The notes: generated by a model not told the origin, from the letters alone. A DNA stretch of 28,482 nucleotides from JAJFUG01 sp964473155 (GCA_964473155.1 CAYYNT010000060.1:1-28482); one strand, 5' to 3'; positions 15,869-24,283 are shown, counted from the stretch's first letter. Translations and numbers: made by a program.

Positions 15869-16855
15869 TCAGAGGCTGGATGTCTTCTGCATCATCCGCA
15901 CGGTGCGGAAATAGTTCAGCTCCAGCAGCAGCTTGAAAAAGTTCTCGAACATTTCGGGGTAGCGCTGGAGGTGACGCAGAAGGTTCTGCACCGGCATCCT
16001 GTAGCCGACTGTCTTGCCAACCGCCTCGACCTGCGCCCCGCTTATCGCCCCGACATTCAGGATCGAGGCCTCGCCCACCATTGTCGGGGCCGAAAAGGTG
16101 TCCAGCACCATCAGGCGTGATTCAGCCTCCTCATCCTGCCCCTTAGTCACCATTATGCTCACTTTCAGCTTTCCCTGTTCCACCATCACCATGGCCGGAT
16201 TGGGCTGTCCCTGTTGGATGAGCGTCCCGCGCAGCTCGTGCGGGGAGATATGCATGTTCGGGATTGTCCGCATGTTTTTGAGGAAGCGCATCAGGCCCTC
16301 CTGCAGCAACATCGGCAGCATCATGCTCTCGTCATCCGCATTCTCCAGCCCGTACTGTATCAGGATTTCCACGTAGTTCTGGTTGACCTCCGCCAGCTTC
16401 TTGTACATCACCCGGTTGAGGCTGACCAGCACCTGGTGGCGGTACTTGCGGAACGCCGGGTTGGGGTCTTCCAGGATATCGATCACCGACTGATAATTGA
16501 AAACCATCAGTTTCATCGGCTCCTCGGCGTAGACATCCGCCGACCGGCTCACCACCGTGCCCAGGTTGTCGAACACGTTGAGGACTGAGGCGACCATGCT
16601 CATCTCGCCCACCGTCCGCTTGTGTGGCACCATGATACGCTCCGGTTGACCGATATCCACCCCGGCGCTTCCTTCGATGATATAGAACAGGGCGCGCCCG
16701 GAGGCGTCTTTCTTGATGAAAGGAGTATCGGAGGGTTTGATGCTTTTAACCAGCAGTGTGCCGGACGGCTTTATATCCGGGACCTCGCCGGTATAAATAG
16801 TCCGGGTGATGAGCTGAAGCTCCTTTATTACCTGTTCCGCCCTGGCTTCTTCCAT
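15869..16855 (-). CDS. Tandem cyclic-nucleotide-binding-domain protein
   Basis: 328 aa, soluble, with no signal peptide or membrane segment. Two cupin-like CNB folds are recognisable. The first (about 30-140) contains ALFYIIEGSAGVDIG and TVGEMSMVA. The second (about 195-300) contains AMVMVEQGKLKVSIM and TMVGEASILN. Both keep the Gly-Glu of the phosphate-binding cassette, but neither has the Arg that normally binds the cyclic phosphate, so nucleotide binding is doubtful. The linker is helical and Met-rich. There is no helix-turn-helix or catalytic domain, so it is not a CRP-type regulator in the usual sense. It has its own promoter and terminator. Confidence 0.75.
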   Translation of the reverse strand: MEEARAEQVIKELQLITRTIYTGEVPDIKPSGTLLVKSIKPSDTPFIKKDASGRALFYIIEGSAGVDIGQPERIMVPHKRTVGEMSMVASVLNVFDNLGTVVSRSADVYAEEPMKLMVFNYQSVIDILEDPNPAFRKYRHQVLVSLNRVMYKKLAEVNQNYVEILIQYGLENADDESMMLPMLLQEGLMRFLKNMRTIPNMHISPHELRGTLIQQGQPNPAMVMVEQGKLKVSIMVTKGQDEEAESRLMVLDTFSAPTMVGEASILNVGAISGAQVEAVGKTVGYRMPVQNLLRHLQRYPEMFENFFKLLLELNYFRTVRMMQKTSSL

Positions 16856-16921
16856 TTCCGCCTCTTCTTACTGTAACCCTGGGGGGGTTGGTGACGGCTC
16901 ATCCGCCACGTATTCACCGAA

Positions 16922-16950
16922 ATGTTACACCTAACCAGGTGAATTTGCAA
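16922..16950 (-). promoter_or_regulatory. Promoter of the CNB gene with palindrome in the spacer
   Basis: On the minus strand TTGCAA (16945-16950) and TAACAT (16922-16927) are 17 bp apart. The spacer is filled by the inverted repeat CACCT-AACC-AGGTG (16929-16942), well placed for a repressor. Confidence 0.55.
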
Positions 16951-17002
16951 GTAGATTCTAAAAAGCGTCCTCTTTCAGTCTATCGTTGAATCCTTACATC
17001 TC

Positions 17003-17031
17003 TTGCGCCAGGTTCCACCCCTTCGTATCTT
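17003..17031 (+). promoter_or_regulatory. Weak candidate promoter of the dehydrogenase/lipoprotein pair
   Basis: TTGCGC (17003-17008) and TATCTT (17026-17031) are 17 bp apart, about 110 bp before the ATG at 17144. Match to consensus is modest. Confidence 0.3.
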
Positions 17032-17143
17032 CCGCTCCGGGAGGCCTGTCCATAAAAGCCCGGCATTCTCCTGTGTTAAGAATTATTGAATCAGATCAAG
17101 AAGGTCCATTTTTCAGGCCTGACGCATTCGAAAGGGAAAAAGA

Positions 17144-18196
17144 ATGTTAGCCGCTCGCACCGTAAAGGAAAGAACCATCGAACTGACTGATCGTGAACAA
17201 CCGGTTGCCGGGCCGCACGGGGTCCGGATGGCTGTTGGCTACGCCGGTATCTGCGGAAGCGATATCCATGTCTACCGCGGTGAGTTCGCCCCGCGGGTGA
17301 AATTTCCGGCCACGCAGGGCCATGAATTCGCCGGGACCGTGCTGGAAGTGGGCGAAAAGGTGACGCATTTCAAGCCCGGAGACAGGGTCTGTGTGGATCC
17401 CATAATCAGTTGCCGGCGCTGCCCGGCCTGTCTTGCAGGGCATTACAACGCCTGCCGCAGCCTGAAACTCATCGGGATCGACATTGACGGCGCTTTCGCC
17501 AGCCAGGTGGTTGCGGATGAGGAGCAGTGCTTCCATGTGCCCGATAGCATCTCCGATCGGGACGCCGCCCTGGTGGAGATATTCTCTATCGGCATGCACG
17601 CAACCACCATGGCCCGGATCGACCCCGGCGACAAGGTGGTCGTGTTAGGGGCCGGGCGGGTGGGTCTGTCCGTGCTGCAGAACCTGGCGCTCACCGCGGC
17701 CGAGAAAGTGGCGGTAGTCGATATAAGCGACCATAAGCTTCGGCTGGCCGAAAGCTTCGGCGCGGCGCTCACGGTCAACGCCCTGCGCGAGGATGCCGTG
17801 GCGGCCATAGCTGATTTCACCGGCGGCCTGGGCGCCGACCGGGTGATCGAATGCATCGGCGAGGCGGTGGACGGCGCAGCCGGAGGCAAGGCCCCGCTGG
17901 CCCAGGCGGTCGAGATGGTGCGTAACGCCGGGCGGATCACTGTCCTGGGTCAGGGGCCGGTGCAATACGGCATCCCCTGGAAACTGCTGGTCTGGAAAGA
18001 GGCCACCATCCAGTGCAGCCGGGTCAGCCGGGGCGAATATCCGCGCGTGATCGCCATGATGGCGGCGGGACGTTACAGGACGGACCCGTTTGTCAGCGCC
18101 GAATTCCCGCTTGAGAAGGCCGCCGAGGCTCTCGCCCTGGTCGACAGAGAGCCTCCGGACATAGTGAAAGTGATGTTGAAAGTAGCCGGGGCCTGA
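17144..18196 (+). CDS. Zinc-dependent alcohol/polyol dehydrogenase (MDR superfamily)
   Basis: 350 aa, normal length for medium-chain dehydrogenases. Catalytic zinc ligands are Cys37 in GICGSDIH and the His60-Glu61 pair in GHEFAG. Structural zinc ligands are Cys90, Cys93, Cys96 and Cys104 (CRRCPACLAGHYNAC). The Rossmann loop GAGRVGLSV is followed about 25 residues later by VVDISD; an acidic residue there points to NAD+ rather than NADP+. The closest groups appear to be sorbitol/threonine/galactitol-1-phosphate dehydrogenases; the substrate cannot be fixed. AAGGG lies 8 nt before the ATG. The next gene follows after 66 bp on the same strand and codes for a polysaccharide-lyase-like lipoprotein, so oxidation of a released sugar is plausible (inference). 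Confidence 0.88.
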   Translation: MLAARTVKERTIELTDREQPVAGPHGVRMAVGYAGICGSDIHVYRGEFAPRVKFPATQGHEFAGTVLEVGEKVTHFKPGDRVCVDPIISCRRCPACLAGHYNACRSLKLIGIDIDGAFASQVVADEEQCFHVPDSISDRDAALVEIFSIGMHATTMARIDPGDKVVVLGAGRVGLSVLQNLALTAAEKVAVVDISDHKLRLAESFGAALTVNALREDAVAAIADFTGGLGADRVIECIGEAVDGAAGGKAPLAQAVEMVRNAGRITVLGQGPVQYGIPWKLLVWKEATIQCSRVSRGEYPRVIAMMAAGRYRTDPFVSAEFPLEKAAEALALVDREPPDIVKVMLKVAGA

Positions 18197-18214
18197 GCGT
18201 GTGCGCACACGCTC
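18195..18214. promoter_or_regulatory. Perfect 20-bp palindrome overlapping the dehydrogenase stop codon
   Basis: GAGCGTGTGCGCACACGCTC is fully self-complementary and begins on the second base of the TGA stop. It lies 49 bp before the downstream ATG. No T-run follows, so it is not a standard terminator. It could be a dyad operator, or an mRNA hairpin that shields or attenuates the second gene. Confidence 0.6.
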
Positions 18215-18262
18215 GGGGGAAATCATCCCTGAAGCGTTAAAACGTACTTCAAGGAGCCGTAC

Positions 18263-20326
18263 ATGCGCCGTCTCTTTATGCTGGCTTTCATCCTTCCACT
18301 GCTGGCCGCCTGCTCGAACCGGGGAGGCAGGCCCGCTGTCTGGCTGCCGGTGGGCGCGGACTCGGTCGTGGTATTCGAGGATGACTTTTCATCTTACCAG
18401 CCTGGAACGCTGTCCGAGGAATACACCGCGGTCCAGGAATACCACTGGCGGCCGAAAACATCCGCCTGGGGCGCATGGAATGAGGCAAGCCACTGGATGG
18501 CCTGGGACGGGCCGAGCTGGCATATCCGCCAGGAAAGAAACCGCCAGGTGCTGCACCAGGACAATGAGGCCCTTCTCGAAGACAGCAATCCGCTGGTCCT
18601 TACCGGTGATCCGCTCTGGACCGATTACGCCCTGGAAGTGGAATTCACTCCTCTTTCGCTCCGTCAGCCGGTGGGGATTGTCTACCGCGCCGCCACCTCG
18701 GCCCGGTTCTACATGCTCTCGCTGGAGGAGGGGGGCAAGTGGGTCTGGACCCGCCGCCTGCACGACGCCTGGACCAAGCTGAAAATACGCGACGCCGAAT
18801 ACCGGCCTGGACGCAGCCATACCATGCGGGTGGAGGTCCAGGGGATCAACCATATATTCTATCTGGACGGCCGTCAGGTGGATATCCTCCGGCGCGACCA
18901 CAATCTTGACGCCGGCCGGATAGGATTGATCGCCAATTCACCCTGCGATTTCCAACGCGTACGCGTGATAATGAGCCATCAGGCCCGCGAGGACTGGCTG
19001 AGCCGGAAAGCCGAAAAAGAAAGACTTGAGCGGGCAGAAGCGCCGAAATATCCGCAGCCCGCGCTCTGGAAAAAAGTCGACCTGCGCGGCCTGGCGGTCA
19101 ACGGCCGCCAGTTGCGCTGGGGCGACCTGAACGGCGACGGGCGGCTGGAGTTCGTGATCGCCCAGCGGCAGCCGGGCGCCTCCGGACCGCTGGCCCGCTC
19201 GCTAAGCGGATTGACCGCCATGAACCTGGATGGAGACATCCTCTGGCAGTGGGGACGGAACGACACGCTTTCTGAAATCCTGGCCACCGACCTGCCCTAT
19301 CAGGTGGTGGACCTGGATGGCGACGGGTGCTGCGAGGTGGCCCTGTCCCACGATTTCAAGGTCGAGCTGTTAGACGGCCGCACGGGCGTGAGCCTTGGCA
19401 GCGCACCCACGCCGGAGCACGGCCCGCGGCACCCCGACAGCTTTTACGCCGAGGACCAGCACGAGCGGATACCGGCGGGCGTGCTGTGCTACTGCGACCT
19501 CACCGGACGCGGCTCGGTTGGCGACTACCTGATCAAGGACGATTACAACAACCTCTGGGCTTTCTCCCGCGAGTTCAAGCCGCTCTGGAGCGCCAACCTC
19601 AACGCCGGTCACTATCCCTACGCCCGCGACATCGACGGGGACGGACGGGATGAGGTGATCCTGGGCTACTGCATGTTCGATCACGACGGGCGGCGGATGT
19701 TCGACCTACAGATGCAGGACCACTCGGACGCCGTGTTTGTCGGACACACCGGCGACCCGGAATGCTTCCCCGGCTGGCACACCGTGTTTTGCTCCGGCGA
19801 GGAAGGCTTGATGGTGGGAGACACCTGCGGGAACATCCATTCAAAACAGATACTCGGTCACGTCCAGCGCGCCGCCGTGGCGGATTTCCGCCCCGAGCTT
19901 CCCGGCTGCGAACTGGCCCAGTGCACTTTCTGGGGCAACCTGGGAGTGGTGAGCCTCCACGCCCAGGATGGGCGCAAACTCTGGGAGGCCCAGCCCAGCT
20001 TCCTCGGCTCGCTCTGCCTGGCCGTGGACTGGGTGGGCGACGGTTCGGCTCTGCTGCTGATCTCGGCGGACGACTCCACCGGCGGGATGTGGGACAGCCA
20101 GGGCCGCCGCGTGGTCAGTTTCACCGATCCCGGACACCCGGAGCTTACCGCGGACGCGCTCGACCTGACCGGTGACAGCCGGGACGAGATTGTCATGTGG
20201 GATACCAGGCAGATGTGGATTTACACCCAGGACCGCCCATCGCCTGGCAGGCCGGTTCACCTTTACAGGATGCCGCTGCACAGCCGCAGCAATTACCAGA
20301 TGAGCGTGGCCGTGCCGGAACAGTGA
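18263..20326 (+). CDS. Lipoprotein with LamG-like domain and rhamnogalacturonan-lyase-like FG-GAP propeller
   Basis: 687 aa. The lipobox LLAAC makes Cys17 the anchor; AAGGAG lies 6 nt before the ATG. Residues ~35-235 look like a concanavalin/DUF1080-type jelly roll (VVVFEDDFSSYQPGTLSEEY, YALEVEFTP, MRVEVQGINHIFYLDGRQVD). Residues ~280-670 contain calcium-binding FG-GAP-like motifs: DLNGDGRLEFV (~287), DLDGDGCCEVA (~351), DIDGDGRDEVILG (~456) and DLTGDSRDEIV (~634). The last is followed by MWIYTQ and a PL11-like tail. PL11 rhamnogalacturonan lyases share this propeller, but I see no proof of catalytic residues, so a binding protein is also possible. Probably co-transcribed with the dehydrogenase. 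Confidence 0.75.
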   Translation: MRRLFMLAFILPLLAACSNRGGRPAVWLPVGADSVVVFEDDFSSYQPGTLSEEYTAVQEYHWRPKTSAWGAWNEASHWMAWDGPSWHIRQERNRQVLHQDNEALLEDSNPLVLTGDPLWTDYALEVEFTPLSLRQPVGIVYRAATSARFYMLSLEEGGKWVWTRRLHDAWTKLKIRDAEYRPGRSHTMRVEVQGINHIFYLDGRQVDILRRDHNLDAGRIGLIANSPCDFQRVRVIMSHQAREDWLSRKAEKERLERAEAPKYPQPALWKKVDLRGLAVNGRQLRWGDLNGDGRLEFVIAQRQPGASGPLARSLSGLTAMNLDGDILWQWGRNDTLSEILATDLPYQVVDLDGDGCCEVALSHDFKVELLDGRTGVSLGSAPTPEHGPRHPDSFYAEDQHERIPAGVLCYCDLTGRGSVGDYLIKDDYNNLWAFSREFKPLWSANLNAGHYPYARDIDGDGRDEVILGYCMFDHDGRRMFDLQMQDHSDAVFVGHTGDPECFPGWHTVFCSGEEGLMVGDTCGNIHSKQILGHVQRAAVADFRPELPGCELAQCTFWGNLGVVSLHAQDGRKLWEAQPSFLGSLCLAVDWVGDGSALLLISADDSTGGMWDSQGRRVVSFTDPGHPELTADALDLTGDSRDEIVMWDTRQMWIYTQDRPSPGRPVHLYRMPLHSRSNYQMSVAVPEQ

Positions 20327-20373
20327 AATGAGATAAATGAACTAAGCCGCGGCAGCGCTGCGAGACGTCAAGA

Positions 20374-20510
20374 GGCGGGGCTGCCTCAAAAATCCCCGTT
20401 TTTGCTCTTTGAGAATTGCTGCAAGCCCTAACTATTTGAAAATAATAGTAGTTTCGTAGGAGCACGGCGCGCCGTGCCCATACATTTTATACTTTTGGGA
20501 CAGCCCCTGT
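20374..20510. mobile_element. MITE-like element A (degenerate)
   Basis: About 137 bp. Its right end is CTTTTGGGACAGCCCCTGT (20492-20510), identical to the right end of element B. Its left end (20374-20392) matches the complement of that at 13 of 19 positions. Near the left end CGGGG (20376-20380) pairs with CCCCG (20394-20398), followed by TTTTT, so the element can act as terminator of the lipoprotein gene. Its interior carries palindrome copy 2. No coding capacity. Confidence 0.6.
20456..20483. repeat. 28-nt palindromic repeat, copy 2
   Basis: Core arms GCACGG and CCGTGC surround CGCG. Compared with copy 1 the pair T-A has become G-C on both arms, a compensated change that keeps the stem. 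The outer bases GTA/TAC are also kept. Confidence 0.7.
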
Positions 20511-20567
20511 ATTGAATTTGAGGACGGTTTTACACAGCGGCGAACCACGATGAATTCTTTTCGATTA

Positions 20568-20604
20568 AAAAAGGCGCTCCGGGTGAATCCCGGAGCGCCT
20601 TTTT
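20568..20604. terminator. Strong bidirectional terminator
   Basis: AAAAAGGCGCTCCGGG (20568-20583) and CCCGGAGCGCCTTTTT (20589-20604) form a perfect 16-bp stem with a TGAAT loop, flanked by A- and T-runs. It ends hppA on the minus strand, 24 bp after its stop, and would also stop readthrough from the plus strand. Confidence 0.9.
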
Positions 20605-20627
20605 ATTGCGGTTGCGCCTTGTGAGAC

Positions 20628-22892
20628 TTAGATGAACAGCGGCGCGAGAACCAGCGTAATCGTCGAAAGCAGCTTGATCAGGACGTGCAGCGACGGACCG
20701 GCGGTATCCTTGAACGGATCGCCGACCGTATCGCCGACCACGGCCGCGCCGTGAACCGGATTCTTTACTTTCTTGCCGTCAGGCAGCGTCAGGTACTTGC
20801 CGCCGTGCGCGCCGGTCTCGACATATTTCTTGGCGTTGTCCCAGGCGCCGCCGCTGTTGTTCAGGAACAGGGCCACCAGGATGCCGACTATGGTCCCGAC
20901 CATCAGGAACCCGGCCACGGCCTCGGCCGCGATCAGATCGGTGGGTGACTCCTTGAACACCTTGAAGCTGATACCCACGACCACGGGCATCAACACGACC
21001 AGCAGGCCGGGAGCCACCATCTGGCGCAGGGCCGAGCGGGTGACTATATCGACGCATGAGCCGTAATCCGGCTTGAAGTCATCCGGGAACACGATCATGT
21101 CGTGCTCTCTCTTCAGCTTGGAATACTGACGGCGGACCTCTTCGATGATCGCCTGCGCCGCCTGTCCGACCGCACGGATCGCGAAAGCCGAGAACAGGAA
21201 CACCAGCATCGCGCCTAACAGGCCGCCCACGAAGACTACCGGCTTGGCCAGGTTGACCGAGAACTCGAAAGCCGGGTTCTCAACCAGGATACCGGAGTAC
21301 TGTACCACTTCATCCATGTAAGCCTGGAACAGCAGGAAAGCGGCCAGGGCGGCGGAACCGACAGCGTATCCCTTGGTCAGCGCCTTGGTGGTGTTGCCGA
21401 CTGAATCCAGACGGTCGGTCTTCTTGCGGACTTCCTCCGGCTGCTGCGACATCTCGACAATACCGCCGGCATTGTCGGTGATCGGACCGAAAGTATCCAT
21501 CGCCAGGATAAACGCCGCCGTGGCCAGCATACCCATCGTGGCCACCGCGGTGCCGAACAGACCGCCGTGCACGCCGCTCTCGGCCGGGAACGCGCTCTTG
21601 CCCAGGTAATAGGCGAACAGCAGGGCCGCGCCCATCACTATCACAGGCAGGGCGGTGCACTCAAAGCCGACTCCGATGCCGGCGATGATGTTGGTCGCCG
21701 GGCCGGTCTTCGAGGCCTCGGCAATAGTCTGAACCGGACGGTATTTATATTCGGTGTAGTACTGGGTGATATAGACAAACGCGACCGAGGTCAGCACGCC
21801 CATGATGCCGCAGAGGTAGAAATGCCACCATGCGCTCGGGGCCTGCGGGCTGGAAAGCAGCCAGTATGTGCAGCCGCCGAAAGCGATCATCGCCAGGATC
21901 ACGGCGACATAATAGCCGCGGTTCAAAGCGTCCATCGGATCGATCTTTTCCTCTTTGTCCATCTTCACCCAGAGGATGCCGGCGATGGAAGCGATGATCC
22001 CGAACGCGCGGGCCACCAGCGGGAACATCATCACGCCGATCACGCCGGCGGAAAATCCCAGCCCCATCTTGTCCGCCTGCGCGGCCAGGGTGGCGCCGAG
22101 GATCATGGCGCCGATATTCTCGGCCGCCGTGGATTCGAACAGATCAGCGCCACGGCCGGCGCAGTCGCCCACATTGTCGCCCACCAGGTCAGCTATCACG
22201 GCCGGGTTGCGCGGATCGTCCTCCGGAATTCCGGCCTCGACCTTACCCACCAGATCCGCGCCGACATCCGCCGCCTTGGTGTAGATACCGCCGCCGAGCT
22301 GCGCGAAAAGGGCCACAAACGATGCTCCAAAACCATATCCGACTATCAGCAGAGGAATCTTGGTCGGGTCCTGGATCGAGCCGACGGAATGGACCAGCCA
22401 GTAAAGTCCGCCCACACCCAGAAGGCTCATCGCCACCACGAGCAGGCCGGAGACCGCGCCGCCACGCAGGGCGATACGGAGCGCGTCATTAAGGCTGGAC
22501 AGGGCGGCTGTGGCGGTGCGGATGTTGCTGCGGATGGAGACCCACATTCCCACGTAACCGGCAATCACCGAACAGGCTGCACCGAGAAGGAAAGACAGAG
22601 TGATCCAGAAAGCCAGCTCCATCGAGCTGTCAACCGGGTCAAAACTCTGGTGTCCCCTGACAAACCCATAACCGATGAACAGCACGACCGCGAAAAGCAA
22701 AGCCAGCAGAAAAATTGTCCTGTTCTGTCGACGGAGGAACGCCTCGGCTCCCTCTTTGATCGCATTGGAGATACGCTGCATCGCTTCGCTGCCAACGTCC
22801 TTCTTCAGGACCCATTTGGCCAGCCAGTAAGCGGTGAGCAATCCCACGATGCTGATCGCCATCACCAGCAACAGCAGAGAAGTCTGGTCCAT
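20628..22892 (-). CDS. hppA: Membrane-bound K+-independent proton-pumping inorganic pyrophosphatase
   Basis: 754 aa with about 16 hydrophobic segments. The substrate-site sequence GGGIYTKAADVGADLVGKVE is followed by EDDPRNP, VGDNVGDCAGRGADLFES and, near the C-terminus, GDTVGDPFKDTAGPSLHVLI. GNTTKALTKG has Lys and Thr at the positions that decide potassium dependence in this family (Ala and Gly/Ala in K+-dependent enzymes), so the pump should work without K+ and most likely moves H+. It couples PPi hydrolysis to ion export across the cytoplasmic membrane. The ATG has AAGGAAAG upstream. Its own promoter lies in the 144-bp gap after pth. The GRGADLF variant (usually GMGADLF or GMAADLF) is a small oddity. 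Confidence 0.97.
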   Translation of the reverse strand: MDQTSLLLLVMAISIVGLLTAYWLAKWVLKKDVGSEAMQRISNAIKEGAEAFLRRQNRTIFLLALLFAVVLFIGYGFVRGHQSFDPVDSSMELAFWITLSFLLGAACSVIAGYVGMWVSIRSNIRTATAALSSLNDALRIALRGGAVSGLLVVAMSLLGVGGLYWLVHSVGSIQDPTKIPLLIVGYGFGASFVALFAQLGGGIYTKAADVGADLVGKVEAGIPEDDPRNPAVIADLVGDNVGDCAGRGADLFESTAAENIGAMILGATLAAQADKMGLGFSAGVIGVMMFPLVARAFGIIASIAGILWVKMDKEEKIDPMDALNRGYYVAVILAMIAFGGCTYWLLSSPQAPSAWWHFYLCGIMGVLTSVAFVYITQYYTEYKYRPVQTIAEASKTGPATNIIAGIGVGFECTALPVIVMGAALLFAYYLGKSAFPAESGVHGGLFGTAVATMGMLATAAFILAMDTFGPITDNAGGIVEMSQQPEEVRKKTDRLDSVGNTTKALTKGYAVGSAALAAFLLFQAYMDEVVQYSGILVENPAFEFSVNLAKPVVFVGGLLGAMLVFLFSAFAIRAVGQAAQAIIEEVRRQYSKLKREHDMIVFPDDFKPDYGSCVDIVTRSALRQMVAPGLLVVLMPVVVGISFKVFKESPTDLIAAEAVAGFLMVGTIVGILVALFLNNSGGAWDNAKKYVETGAHGGKYLTLPDGKKVKNPVHGAAVVGDTVGDPFKDTAGPSLHVLIKLLSTITLVLAPLFI

Positions 22893-22950
22893 GCTTCTTT
22901 CCTTTCCTTGTTAGGGTTTGGGCGTCTGTGTTTGATTATGCGGGTGCTTC

Positions 22951-22979
22951 AAATTACGATTCTCGTGATTCGGCTGCAA
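22951..22979 (-). promoter_or_regulatory. Candidate promoter of hppA
   Basis: On the minus strand TTGCAG (22974-22979) and TAATTT (22951-22956) have a 17-bp spacer, about 60 bp upstream of the ATG. Confidence 0.5.
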
Positions 22980-23036
22980 GATTTCCTGCAATGCTGTGTA
23001 AATTCTTTATTCAAGCTGCTCCGCAACAGCCGCCGC

Positions 23037-23600
23037 TCAGCGGTTGAAACGGCTCATGGCCTGTTCCATCGATTCGGTGAGAGCTACGCGCAACGCCTCG
23101 ACAGCATCCGGGAAACGATCCAGCACGGCGTTCTCTTCCTCGGGCCGGAACTCATCCAGCACGTGCTCGGCAAGGCCGGTGTCAGCATCCGGGCCTCCCA
23201 CTCCGAAACGCAGCCGAGCTATCTCAGTGGTGCCCATAGCCTCTATTATCGAACTCATTCCATTGTGGCCGCCCGCGGTTCCGCGTGCCCGCAGCCTGAT
23301 ACGTCCAGGCTCGAGAGCCACATCATCGAAACAGACTATCAGGTTGTTCGACTCGAACGGCCGCTGTTTCCACAAGGCGCTGAGAGCCTGTCCGCTGCGG
23401 TTCATATAGAGATGAGGCTTGACCAGCAGAAGGTTAAGTCCCCAGGCCGGGCCGCCGGTCACCAGGCAGGCCCCCTCGCGGTTGAAATCCCCGAAATCCA
23501 GGCAGTGCGCCAGATAATCCACAAACCAGAAACCGACATTGTGCCGGGTGTTCTCGTATCGCGGACCGGGATTGCCCAGACCCGCCACAACCGTCGTCAC
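23037..23600 (-). CDS. pth: Peptidyl-tRNA hydrolase
   Basis: 187 aa, standard length for bacterial Pth. It cleaves peptidyl-tRNA released from stalled ribosomes. Conserved residues match the E. coli scheme: Asn10 in GLGNPG, the catalytic His20 in TRHNVG, the substrate-binding Asn in LYMNRSG, the Asp in CFDDVAL, and Asn in TAGGHNGMSSI. The start is GTG; no ATG is available before the essential GLGNPG motif, and the Shine-Dalgarno is weak (GGGG). It sits 17 bp after rplY, so it is probably read from the prs-rplY transcript. Confidence 0.96.
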   Translation of the reverse strand: MTTVVAGLGNPGPRYENTRHNVGFWFVDYLAHCLDFGDFNREGACLVTGGPAWGLNLLLVKPHLYMNRSGQALSALWKQRPFESNNLIVCFDDVALEPGRIRLRARGTAGGHNGMSSIIEAMGTTEIARLRFGVGGPDADTGLAEHVLDEFRPEEENAVLDRFPDAVEALRVALTESMEQAMSRFNR

Positions 23601-23617
23601 CGCTGCCCCGTCCAGTG

Positions 23618-24283
23618 TTACTTCTCCTCATCCTCAGAGGATTCACGGCGGATAAGCTCCGGCTCGGCGACCTCGGCGGCTGCCTCGCCCTCGGCTTCCT
23701 CAACAGCCGATTTGGCCGCGGCCGGGGCCACCACGCTGACTATCGGGCGCTCCAGATCGGTAAGGATCGTGTAGTCGCCTTTCGGCAGATCGCTGACATG
23801 GATGCTCTGGGTAATCATAAGCCCGGAGATGTCCACTGTGATGTGCTCGGGGATATTGTCAGGCAGAACCTCTATTTCCAGATCACGCAGCATGTGCTGG
23901 ACCACGCCGCCCTGCAGCCGCACGCCCTGGGGAACTCCATGCAGCATGATCGGGACCTCGACTGTCACCTTACGGCCTTTGGGCACCGCGAAGAAATCGA
24001 GGTGCTGAATCTGGCGGCGGTAGGGATGCTGCTGAAGCTCGCGGATAAGGGTCTGAAAATTCTTTTTCACCTTGCCCGTGACTTTCAGGTCGATGATCGT
24101 GTTCTCGAATGTCACACGCTGCAAAAGGTTGGTCAGTTCGCGGTTGTCCACGGTCAAATGGATCGGATTCTGGTCCGGTCCATACACAACTCCCGGTACG
24201 CGCCCGCCCATCCGGATACGGTTCATCTCGTTCTTGCCGAAAGTCTCGCGAGTCTCGGCGTTGAGGACATGCTTGGTTGCCAT
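23618..24283 (-). CDS. rplY: 50S ribosomal protein L25, long (Ctc/TL5) form
   Basis: 221 aa: an N-terminal 5S-rRNA-binding L25 domain (1-~90; VLNAETRETFGKNEMNRIR, QPNPIHL-type strand PDQNPIHLTVDN, HLDFFAV) and a C-terminal TL5 beta domain (~95-185; VEVPIMLHGVPQGVRLQGG, LPDNIPEHITVDISG). The tail is Ala/Glu-rich and probably disordered. It binds 5S rRNA in the central protuberance of the large subunit. GGAGAG precedes the ATG. Position between prs and pth is the conserved order in many bacteria. Confidence 0.96.
   Translation of the reverse strand: MATKHVLNAETRETFGKNEMNRIRMGGRVPGVVYGPDQNPIHLTVDNRELTNLLQRVTFENTIIDLKVTGKVKKNFQTLIRELQQHPYRRQIQHLDFFAVPKGRKVTVEVPIMLHGVPQGVRLQGGVVQHMLRDLEIEVLPDNIPEHITVDISGLMITQSIHVSDLPKGDYTILTDLERPIVSVVAPAAAKSAVEEAEGEAAAEVAEPELIRRESSEDEEK

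Noticed and set aside
21567..23774. 735-codon open frame on the plus strand opposite hppA and pth
   Set aside because: It is antisense to two certain housekeeping genes, is rich in His, Arg and Gln with no recognisable domain, and has the composition of a GC-rich mirror frame.
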